Shown here: in pieces, positions 1-6,325 of the stretch
How the letters are laid out: the number at the start of each line of letters is the position of its first letter
How positions within the stretch are numbered: the first letter of the stretch is position 1
Source of the DNA: Verrucomicrobiota bacterium
GTDB taxonomy: Bacteria > Verrucomicrobiota > Verrucomicrobiia > Verrucomicrobiales > Verrucomicrobiaceae
DNA length: 7,555 nucleotides
Assembly: GCA_009885275.1 (NCBI GenBank)
Contig: VFKY01000155.1
Span: 1 to 7,555, forward strand
Direction: 5' to 3'
The notes under the pieces: model-generated
Told to the model about the DNA's origin: nothing
Database searches by the model: none
The model's input: only the letters and a program-made list of their open reading frames with translations
Position numbers and translations under genes: made by a program

Positions 1-183
1 AATGGCCGCTGACAATCCGAGCAGCACGGCCTGCCAGATCGTGCCTCGAATTGCAATGATGAACGCTGCCATCATTGTCTTAGAATGCCCCGGCTCTAGC
101 CCATGCAGAGCACCGAGTAGCACCGCAACGGGCACATAAAGCCAGACATGGCCGCTGTTGAGATACTCCGTGAAGCTAACCAT
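1..183 (-). CDS. rcnA: RcnA/NicO-family nickel/cobalt exporter, N-terminal part (cut by window edge)
   Basis: I translated this from the sequence: 61 codons run from an ATG at 183 to the window edge without a stop. The protein starts MVSFTEYLNSGHVWLYVPVA and continues with a first membrane helix and the HGLEPGHSKTMMAAF segment (residues 27-41). The H-x4-GH motif at 27-33 is the metal-site signature of NiCoT/NicO transporters, and the whole stretch is very close to what I recall of the start of Escherichia coli RcnA, an inner-membrane exporter of Ni and Co. The ATG is chosen because an in-frame TAA lies only eight codons upstream and GGGGCG sits about eight bases before it, the best ribosome-binding-like stretch in the window. 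It lies 41 bases after the stop of the 147-residue gene, same strand, so it may be cotranscribed with the czc genes. The rest of the gene, including any His-rich cytoplasmic loop, is outside the window. Confidence 0.93.
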   Translation of the reverse strand, partial: MVSFTEYLNSGHVWLYVPVAVLLGALHGLEPGHSKTMMAAFIIAIRGTIWQAVLLGLSAAI

Positions 184-203
184 AAGATGCGCCCCGATGA
201 CTG

Positions 204-209
204 ATTATA
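204..209 (-). promoter_or_regulatory. candidate -10 box upstream of rcnA
   Basis: The minus strand reads TATAAT, a perfect sigma70-type -10 hexamer, about 20 bases before the rcnA ATG in the 41-base gap. No good TTGACA-like -35 box is seen at 16 to 18 bases spacing (the best reads CAAAGT or ACAAAG) and there is no extended -10 TG. It could be a separate promoter for rcnA or chance in an AT-rich gap. Confidence 0.25.
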
Positions 210-224
210 TCTTTGGTAATACGT

Positions 225-668
225 TTACTTTGTCTCTTTCTTAGCGGCGCAGGCACAAAGCCATTCAGGCTTTTTGCACTCTCCGCATTTTGCAGTGTCA
301 TATTCAAGGCGTGCGGTGATGGGCTTGGAATCCGGTGTCAGTTTGAATTGAAGGATGAGCCATTCGCCCGCTTTTACGAGAGGAAGGGTAAATCCCTTTT
401 CATCTTTAGTGACTTCAAGTTTCACAGGCTTGTCGCGATCACCGCTTGTCGCGATCAATGACTGTTGGACCACTTGGACGGGTTTCATGTCCTTGTCTAG
501 AACCGCGACATAGAACTTACCGTCCTTTTCAATAATTTCGCCGTGCATGGATTCGTTTTTACTGAACTCGAGGATGCGTCCGCCGTTCGGGCCGATTTCG
601 ACGCCGCCGTGTCCGAGGGCGAAGCTTGCGAGAAGGGAAAGGACAAGGGTACTTAATTTAGTATTCAT
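225..668 (-). CDS. small secreted protein with C-terminal Cys cluster, putative periplasmic metal binder
   Basis: This 147-residue protein starts with a signal peptide (MNTKLSTLVLSLLASFALG). The mature part begins with HGGVEIGPNGGRILEF, a HGG...GPNGG stretch also seen at the start of some CzcB-type adaptors, followed by a compact beta-rich domain (DGKFYVAVLDKDMKPV about 50-65, KAGEWLILQFKL about 99-110). The tail has four cysteines, C128, C131, C138 and C140, in a C-x2-C-x6-C-x-C arrangement around W136. I know similar proteins only as uncharacterised neighbours of heavy-metal RND operons. The gene lies 41 bases after czcA and 41 bases before rcnA on the same strand, so a periplasmic metal chaperone or buffer role for this efflux cluster is inferred, not shown. 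The start is supported by the signal peptide; no Shine-Dalgarno sequence precedes it. The Cys tail could bind metal or form disulfides. Confidence 0.85.
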   Translation of the reverse strand: MNTKLSTLVLSLLASFALGHGGVEIGPNGGRILEFSKNESMHGEIIEKDGKFYVAVLDKDMKPVQVVQQSLIATSGDRDKPVKLEVTKDEKGFTLPLVKAGEWLILQFKLTPDSKPITARLEYDTAKCGECKKPEWLCACAAKKETK

Positions 669-678
669 GTTTTTGGGT

Positions 679-706
679 TTTGTTGGTTTGTTGGTTTGTT
701 GGTTTG
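679..706. repeat. 8-bp tandem repeat, 3.5 copies, between czcA and the next gene
   Basis: The plus strand shows TTTGTTGG repeated three times without error, followed by TTTG (28 bases in all). On the coding strand this is a run of A- and C-rich CCAACAAA units. It fills most of the 41-base gap between the czcA stop and the ATG of the 147-residue gene, where the ribosome-binding site should be. It has no self-complementarity to form a hairpin. Its effect, if any, would be on translation start or spacing, and it could vary in copy number by slippage. Confidence 0.9.
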
Positions 707-709
707 ATT

Positions 710-3700
710 TTAATGTGCGGCTGGGGCGTCCAACCGCAACGCATTTTCTGCTGCACGACGGCCAAAGAGCCAGAATGCAGCGGGGGTGACGATGAGATCG
801 AGCAGGGTGCTGCTGACCAAGCCACCGCAGATGACAACGGCAACAGGGTGGAGGATTTCTTTGCCTGGCTCATGGGCTGCGAGCATGAGTGGCACCAGTG
901 CGATGCCTGCAGCTAGAGCCGTCATAAGCACAGGCACGAGGCGTTCCAGGGTGCCTCGCACAATCATCTGTTTGGTAAAGCCTTCTCCTTCATGTTTCAT
1001 GAGGTGCAGATAGTGACTGATCATCATAATGCCGTTGCGTGTGGCGACACCGCCGACGGCAATAAATCCTACGAGAGTGGCGATGGAGATGTTGTCGATA
1101 AGCAACCATGTGAGAAGGAGTCCACCCATGAGGGCCAGCGGGATGTTTGCCAGCACCTGTGCGGTGAGCATGGGACTGCGGAAGTAGTTATAGAGCAACA
1201 TACAGATGACTCCGAAGACAAGCAGGGAATAGAAGCCGATGCGTTTCGCTGCCTCTTGTTGTGCGAGATATTCGCCCTCAAAGCGAAGGTAGTAACCTTG
1301 AGGCAATTTCACTTTAGCGCGCACTTCTCTTTCCCAATTTTGGACGAGACCTTCGAGATTTCGTACACTGGTGTTCGCCCCAATAACGATACGTCGCTGG
1401 GTATTTTCACGATTGATGACGTTTGGTCCTTTTGACTCACGTATATCGGCGACGAGGTGTAATGGGATGCGCTGACTTGTGCCGGTCTCGATAAGCAGGT
1501 CGCCGAGTTTGTCTGCTGAATCGCGCCAATCCTGAGGCAGTCGTAGCACGAGATCCATGGTGCGTTGTCCTTCCCGTAGTTCCACGAGCGTGCGTCCACC
1601 GAGGAGCGCGCTGACCTGTTCATTGATGGCACCGGGGGCCACGCCATAGGCAAGGGCGCGTTCGCGGTTTACCTCAATCTTGAGCTGAGGGATGGGCACT
1701 TGCGCTTCAAGATTGATATCAGTGAGTCCGGGTATGGACTTCCCAATATCACGAACTTGGGTTCCTTTTTCACGCAGCACTTCGAGGTCGGGGCCGAAGA
1801 TCTTTACGGCGATTTTTGCACTTACTCCGCTGAGCATGTGACTGAGTCGGTGACTGATGGGTTGTCCTACATTCACAAAAGTGCCGGGCACGGTGCGGAG
1901 TTTATCTCGAATTTCTTTGAATACTTCTGCCCGTGGCCTGCCGCCTTCATGGAACTCAACATCAAACTCATTAACGCTTACCGGCATCACATGATCGTCG
2001 CGCTCGGCACGTCCGGCGCGGCGGCCGACACTTTTCACCTCATCAATTGTCTGGAGTAATCGAACCCCCACTTCACCAATATCGTTCGATTGTTGAAGAG
2101 AGGTGCCGGGCGCATTGGCAAAAGAGATGGTGGCACTTCCCTCGTTGAACGTGGGCAGGAACTCTTTGCCCATCATCGGATAAAGCATGAGTGCGGCGAT
2201 GAGCATGATACCCACGATTCCCAGCACGAAATGGGGAGCATTGAGGGACAGGCGTAGAAAAGTGTTCCGCACAAAGCTCTTCATGGCTCGAACGAGGAAT
2301 CCATCGCCATGATCCTTTCCTTCCTTTGGGCGGAGAAGGATGGAGCATAGAACAGGTATCACCGTGAGAGAGACCACGAATGATGCGGCCATGCTCACGA
2401 TGGTAGCGATGGCGATAGGTGTGAAGAGGCGGCCTTCCAACCCTTCCAGTCCGAGGAGGGGAAGGAATACGAGCACGATAATGATCGTGGCGTAGAGGAT
2501 TGAGTTACGCACTTCCCCAGAAGCTTTCGCGATGACCTCAATTCGTGGTAGTGGGTTCGGAAGAGCGGCATTTTCGCGCAGGCGCCGGAAAACGTTTTCC
2601 ACATCAACAATCGCATCATCCACCACCATGCCAATGGCTACGGCAAGTCCACCGAGAGTCATGGAGTTCACTGAGACTCCAAACCACTTGAACGTAAGCA
2701 CTGTGATGGCAAATGACAGCGGCATGGCAGTGAGTGTGATTGCGGTTGTCCGGAAATTTAGAAGAAAGAGAAACAACACGATCGTCACCATGATGGCACC
2801 ATCGCGAATAGCCTCTTTGAGGTTGCCGATGGCATGAGCGATGAAATCACCCTGACGGAACAGCAATTCAACTTCAACGCCTTCGGGTAGAGTAGGCTTG
2901 AGTTCCTGCAGTGCTTTTTCAACCTGATCCGTAAGTTTGAGCGTGTCGAACCCTGGAGCTTTATCGAGACTGAGCACCACGCCCATGGTGCCGTTCACAC
3001 TGGCGTCGCCACGCATGGCCTGCACGGCATAATTTAGTTTAGCGACATCGCGTACCAGCACATGATGGTCTTCTATGGTCTTGATGACGGTGCGGCCAAT
3101 GTCATCGAGATTGGTGGTCATGCCGAGATTGCGCACCATAATTTCCTGAGGGCCAGCCTGGAGGTAGCCGCTTGTGGCATTGCCTGCGGCATTGGCGACA
3201 GCGGATTCGATTTCTTTGAAGGTGACTTTGAATGCGGCCATGCGATGCGGATCGGGCTGCACTTGAATCTGTTTCACCCCGCCGCCGATAGTGAGTACTT
3301 CCGCCACTCCTGCAATGCTTTGGAGCCGACGTTGGATGGTCCAATCTGCAAGGGTGCGTAGATCCATTGGTGCGATGTATCCGGGTTCGCCTGGCTTTTT
3401 AGTGCAACGCAGACCCACCAGCAAAATTTCCCCCATCAAGGAGGACACGGGTGTCATACCTGGTGTCACATTCTTGGGTAAAGTTCCAAGCACTGCTTGC
3501 ACGCGCTCCTGCACCAGTTGCCTAGCACGATAAATGTCTGTGCCCCAACCGAACTCTACAAAGACGAGCGAGAGTCCCACGTCCGAATTTGAGCGCAGAC
3601 GATCGAGTCCACCCACACCTTGCACGGCACTTTCGAGCGGTTGCGTGACAAGTATTTCAACTTCCTCTGGCGCGAGTCCTGGGCATTCGGTGAGGATAGT

Positions 3701-3841
3701 GACGGTTGGCTTTGTCATGTCCGGCAGAACTTCGACCGGTAGATTAATCACGGTCTGGTAACCGAAAATAAGCAGTAACAGTGCTGCCATCAAAACGATG
3801 GAACGGTGATTCAGCGAGAAACGGATAAGTTTATTCAGCAT
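710..3841 (-). CDS. czcA: CzcA/CusA-family heavy-metal efflux RND pump, inner-membrane subunit
   Basis: At 1043 residues this is a full-length HME-type RND transporter, driven by proton import and exporting metal ions as part of a tripartite CzcCBA complex. Visible features are helix 1 (about 14-33), a first periplasmic loop (34-338), helices 2-6 (about 340-502), helix 7 (about 536-556), a second periplasmic loop (557-865) and helices 8-12 (about 868-1026). The helix 4 motif is MTLGGLAVAIGMVVDDAIVD followed by VEN (394-416), with acidic residues D408, D409, D413 and E415, suited to proton relay. The first Asp of the CzcA DFG...DGA motif is replaced by Ala, as in CusA. In the pore loop the position that I align with CusA M623 is H668, and the one matching M573 is V623, so a Cu/Ag methionine site is not evident. 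The start overlaps the adaptor gene end by 11 bases, suggesting translational coupling. Substrate is uncertain; the neighbouring rcnA favours Ni/Co or other divalent metals. Confidence 0.95.
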   Translation of the reverse strand: MLNKLIRFSLNHRSIVLMAALLLLIFGYQTVINLPVEVLPDMTKPTVTILTECPGLAPEEVEILVTQPLESAVQGVGGLDRLRSNSDVGLSLVFVEFGWGTDIYRARQLVQERVQAVLGTLPKNVTPGMTPVSSLMGEILLVGLRCTKKPGEPGYIAPMDLRTLADWTIQRRLQSIAGVAEVLTIGGGVKQIQVQPDPHRMAAFKVTFKEIESAVANAAGNATSGYLQAGPQEIMVRNLGMTTNLDDIGRTVIKTIEDHHVLVRDVAKLNYAVQAMRGDASVNGTMGVVLSLDKAPGFDTLKLTDQVEKALQELKPTLPEGVEVELLFRQGDFIAHAIGNLKEAIRDGAIMVTIVLFLFLLNFRTTAITLTAMPLSFAITVLTFKWFGVSVNSMTLGGLAVAIGMVVDDAIVDVENVFRRLRENAALPNPLPRIEVIAKASGEVRNSILYATIIIVLVFLPLLGLEGLEGRLFTPIAIATIVSMAASFVVSLTVIPVLCSILLRPKEGKDHGDGFLVRAMKSFVRNTFLRLSLNAPHFVLGIVGIMLIAALMLYPMMGKEFLPTFNEGSATISFANAPGTSLQQSNDIGEVGVRLLQTIDEVKSVGRRAGRAERDDHVMPVSVNEFDVEFHEGGRPRAEVFKEIRDKLRTVPGTFVNVGQPISHRLSHMLSGVSAKIAVKIFGPDLEVLREKGTQVRDIGKSIPGLTDINLEAQVPIPQLKIEVNRERALAYGVAPGAINEQVSALLGGRTLVELREGQRTMDLVLRLPQDWRDSADKLGDLLIETGTSQRIPLHLVADIRESKGPNVINRENTQRRIVIGANTSVRNLEGLVQNWEREVRAKVKLPQGYYLRFEGEYLAQQEAAKRIGFYSLLVFGVICMLLYNYFRSPMLTAQVLANIPLALMGGLLLTWLLIDNISIATLVGFIAVGGVATRNGIMMISHYLHLMKHEGEGFTKQMIVRGTLERLVPVLMTALAAGIALVPLMLAAHEPGKEILHPVAVVICGGLVSSTLLDLIVTPAAFWLFGRRAAENALRLDAPAAH

Positions 3842-4976
3842 GGTTCGGAGCGGCTGATTTACGGTGATTCACGAACGCGCTGAAAATAAGCATCATGATG
3901 AGAAGGGCAGTGCAAGCGGCGAAGAAACTAGTCAGCATGTTCCAGCTACTGTTGTTATGCTCGTGACCATGCGCTCCAGATTTTGCGGCGGCCTGTTCCT
4001 TCGACATTTCACTGCCGTCCTCGTTGTGCGGATGACCATGAGCAGCATCGAGCGCTTCCTTCAGTGAAACACTGCCCTTGCCCGCGAAGGCCAGAGAGTA
4101 AGCGCCTCTGGTCACAACTTCATCACCTGCGAGCAGTCCCTCTTTGACTTCGACGAACTCATGATTCTCAGAACCAAGCACCACCGGAATTTTCACAAAC
4201 GCATGTTCAAGCTCGTAATCTTTGATATAAACAAAACGCGAAACAGCATCGCCTTGCACGGCACTGCGCGGGATGGACATGACTGCTTCCCGGGAACTGA
4301 TCACGATGTTGAACTCCGCTCGCATCTCAGGTCGCAGTAATCCTTCGGGATTGGGGACATGGAAGGCCGCTTCAATGGTACCGCTCTCTCCATCGGCATA
4401 GGCACCGAGATGGGCGAGTTCTGCTTCAAAGACTTTTTCAGGATAACCTGGCACTCGAATATGAGCCTTGAGACCTTTTTTCAGTTTTGAGGCGAGGTGT
4501 TCCGGCACACGCGCGCTGGCTTCGATCATACTCAGATCGACGATTTCAATCAACGACTGATCCGGTGTGATGGGTTGGCCTACGGAGATATCCACTTTGG
4601 CGATAATTCCTGCCATCGGTGCGGTGAGCATGATAGTCGGTGGCGGGTCGCCGGGTTGCCGACTCTCGACCCACATCAGTTCTTCACCTTCATCGACTAT
4701 TTGATCCGGAATGGCGAGCACTGAAAACGCACGACCTGGCACACGACTACTGACGATGGCCTTCTTTCCGGGTAACACTTCGATGCGTCCGAGAGTGAAG
4801 ATGGTTTCTTCAAAATTTGTCTCTTCAGCTTCCACGGTCTCAACGCCAAGGTTTTTGATACTCGATTCATCGAGGATTACCGTGGTGTCTTTGCGTCCGG
4901 GATCTGAGGCTAGAGCTGGTCCTCCGGTTGAACTACCGAGAGCGAAGAGGATTAGTATAATGTAGAGATAATTCAT
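3831..4976 (-). CDS. czcB: CzcB-family periplasmic adaptor with short Pro-rich linker in place of the hairpin and a C-terminal membrane helix
   Basis: This 381-residue membrane-fusion protein would bridge the RND pump and the outer-membrane factor. It has a signal peptide (MNYLYIILILFALGSS..., likely cleaved after ALA at 23), a first lipoyl half (about 71-105), a second lipoyl half (TAPMAGIIAKVDISVGQPI, from 118), a beta-barrel domain (about 148-230) and a membrane-proximal domain (about 230-305). Between the two lipoyl halves there is only an 11-residue linker, SRQPGDPPPTI, where most family members carry a long alpha-helical hairpin. After residue 310 comes a His-rich stretch (HGHPH at 313-317 and HGHEH at 336-340), then one hydrophobic helix (about 347-369) and a short charged end. 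The ATG at 4976 is preferred; a GTG at 4985 is in frame and adds three residues. Neither has a Shine-Dalgarno sequence on the coding strand. The gene starts 21 bases after czcC and overlaps czcA by 11 bases. Confidence 0.93.
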   Translation of the reverse strand: MNYLYIILILFALGSSTGGPALASDPGRKDTTVILDESSIKNLGVETVEAEETNFEETIFTLGRIEVLPGKKAIVSSRVPGRAFSVLAIPDQIVDEGEELMWVESRQPGDPPPTIMLTAPMAGIIAKVDISVGQPITPDQSLIEIVDLSMIEASARVPEHLASKLKKGLKAHIRVPGYPEKVFEAELAHLGAYADGESGTIEAAFHVPNPEGLLRPEMRAEFNIVISSREAVMSIPRSAVQGDAVSRFVYIKDYELEHAFVKIPVVLGSENHEFVEVKEGLLAGDEVVTRGAYSLAFAGKGSVSLKEALDAAHGHPHNEDGSEMSKEQAAAKSGAHGHEHNNSSWNMLTSFFAACTALLIMMLIFSAFVNHRKSAAPNHAE

Positions 4977-4997
4977 AAAATTCACGGGAGGCGATGA

Positions 4998-6245
4998 TTA
5001 CTTGCTGGGGTTGGCAAGATGCGATTGCGGAGTTGGAGCCGAGTAAGTCGCTGCCTCGTAGCGGATGCGAGCCAGATGATAATCACGAGTCGCCTCTAAG
5101 ACGGCCGCTTCGAGTTGTAGCCTTTGTTCGCGAGCACGCAGAACTGTGAGGAGATCGGTTTGGCCGGTTTCGTAGGCTTTTTCTAACTTACTGGTTTGCT
5201 CGATGACAAGGGGGAGAAGTTTTTCTTTGGTCTCATTTGCGAGCGAAGCAAAGGCTGCCATCTCATTGCGAGCGGCCTGAGCCTCATTGGCAATGAGTGA
5301 ACCGAGCGCCTTGGTTTCTAAAGCTGTTCGTTGGGATCGGGCAGTTTTCTCAGCGATTTCTCCCTCATTGCGATTCCAGAAAGGGAGGGGAAGGGAAAGT
5401 CGCACGCCGAAGAAGTTGGTGCGCTCCAGTCCGTTGGGGGCATCTTCCATCCGTTCACCTTCCCACATCACTCCGGCCGTGAGGTCATCCCACTTTCGGC
5501 TCTTGGCGAGCCCGATTTCGTCTCGTGCAGCATCCTCGGCAAGACGAGAGAGCTGATAGTCTGCGCGGTTTTGCCAGGAGCTTTTGGCAGGGAGTGTCAT
5601 CACAGGCAGATTGCCCGAGATACTGAGGCTGTCTTCTGGAGACAGTCCGAGCTTGGGCTTGAGTTCGCCGAGGATGCTGATTCGTTCCGTCTCGATCTTA
5701 CGGCCTTCCAGTAACAGACGCTGGCTGTCTACTTGTGCTTGAGCGGCATCGAGCGGTGAAATCTCACCTGCGGCAGCGCGTTCCACGGCAAATTTGGATA
5801 GCTTCTGAGACAATTCGGTTTGCTGTTTACGCAAGGCGCCCTGTTGTTCCAGTGAAACAAGCTTTATGGCCAAAGATTGACCTTCGGCGATGAGTTTTCT
5901 CTCTCTGTCCAACACTTCTAGTTCAGCGGCGGCGACGAGTTTTTTGGACAGCGCTTTCTCCAATCGAAGTCTTGCGGTGAGTGGAAATTTTTGATCAAAG
6001 GAGAAACCGAGAGTTCCTTCATCAAAACGACGATCATGAGTTAAGTTGACACCAACTTCCGGATTGGAGAGTCGGCCTGAACCGAGTAGCCTACCTTCAG
6101 CCTCCGCGATACTTAGGCGGGCCGCCTTGAGCGCAGGATTATGCTTGAGAGTGTAGTCTGGAATGCTGGACAGGGGGATTTTGATGTCACCAGCAATAGC
6201 CGTGAGTGGAAAAAATAATGATAGCAAAACAAAAGGAATTTTCAT
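4998..6245 (-). CDS. czcC: CzcC-type outer-membrane factor (TolC/OEP family)
   Basis: The 415-residue protein is the outer-membrane channel of the tripartite efflux system. A signal peptide (MKIPFVLLSLFFPLTAIAG, likely cut after AIA at 18) is followed by the two repeats of the OEP family: repeat one about 27-210 with NPALKAARLSIAEAEGRL and the SNPEVGV beta-strand entry, and repeat two about 225-400 with VRLSLPLPFWNRNEGEI (281-297) and the coiled-coil stretch ETKEKLLPLVIEQTSKLEKA. The end carries TGQTDLLTVLRAREQRLQLE, a typical last helix of CzcC/CusC relatives. There is no lipobox cysteine, so unlike CusC it should not be lipid-anchored. The ATG at 6245 fits the signal peptide; no Shine-Dalgarno sequence is visible before it. 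It is the first gene of the czcCBA block, 21 bases upstream of the adaptor gene. Confidence 0.93.
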   Translation of the reverse strand: MKIPFVLLSLFFPLTAIAGDIKIPLSSIPDYTLKHNPALKAARLSIAEAEGRLLGSGRLSNPEVGVNLTHDRRFDEGTLGFSFDQKFPLTARLRLEKALSKKLVAAAELEVLDRERKLIAEGQSLAIKLVSLEQQGALRKQQTELSQKLSKFAVERAAAGEISPLDAAQAQVDSQRLLLEGRKIETERISILGELKPKLGLSPEDSLSISGNLPVMTLPAKSSWQNRADYQLSRLAEDAARDEIGLAKSRKWDDLTAGVMWEGERMEDAPNGLERTNFFGVRLSLPLPFWNRNEGEIAEKTARSQRTALETKALGSLIANEAQAARNEMAAFASLANETKEKLLPLVIEQTSKLEKAYETGQTDLLTVLRAREQRLQLEAAVLEATRDYHLARIRYEAATYSAPTPQSHLANPSK

Positions 6246-6325
6246 AATAAGAAAGCATATTCACGGGCATGACGTAGCCACATGATGGATTAGAGGGGGC
6301 GTATTTTACGCCTGCTTTCAAAGGC
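6246..6325. other. 80-base gap upstream of czcC
   Basis: This stretch separates the His-rich small gene from czcC. It holds no open reading frame I can support. The coding strand carries TTGAGC and TTGAAA near 6310-6327 and TAAAAT near 6303-6308, but the spacing between them (15 bases or less) does not make a normal sigma70 promoter. The one clear structure is the inverted repeat at 6298-6312. The gap is the most likely place for a czc-specific control site. Confidence 0.5.
6298..6312. promoter_or_regulatory. perfect 6-bp inverted repeat upstream of czcC (candidate operator or hairpin)
   Basis: The sequence GGCGTA-TTT-TACGCC is a perfect inverted repeat with a 3-base centre. It lies 13 bases after the stop of the small His-rich gene and about 53 bases before the czcC start. 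On the transcribed strand it is followed by a C-rich stretch, not a T run, so a Rho-independent terminator is unlikely. A binding site for a metal-responsive repressor or an mRNA processing hairpin are possible; the sequence does not decide. Confidence 0.4.

Noticed and set aside
992..1435. Plus-strand 147-codon open frame inside czcA
   Set aside because: It lies fully antisense to a well-supported RND gene, has no recognisable domain and is rich in residues expected from reading the opposite strand.
1700..2059. Plus-strand 119-codon open frame inside czcA
   Set aside because: It is antisense to the second periplasmic loop of the pump and shows no family features or start signal.
5331..5714. 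Plus-strand 127-codon open frame inside czcC
   Set aside because: It is antisense to the outer-membrane factor gene, and two other frames overlap it in the same place, as expected by chance.
4979..6266. The 9-mer ATTCACGGG occurs shortly upstream of both czcB and czcC (4980-4988 and 6259-6267)
   Set aside because: Two copies of a 9-mer, one of them tied to the possible GTG start of czcB, are too little to claim a regulatory box.
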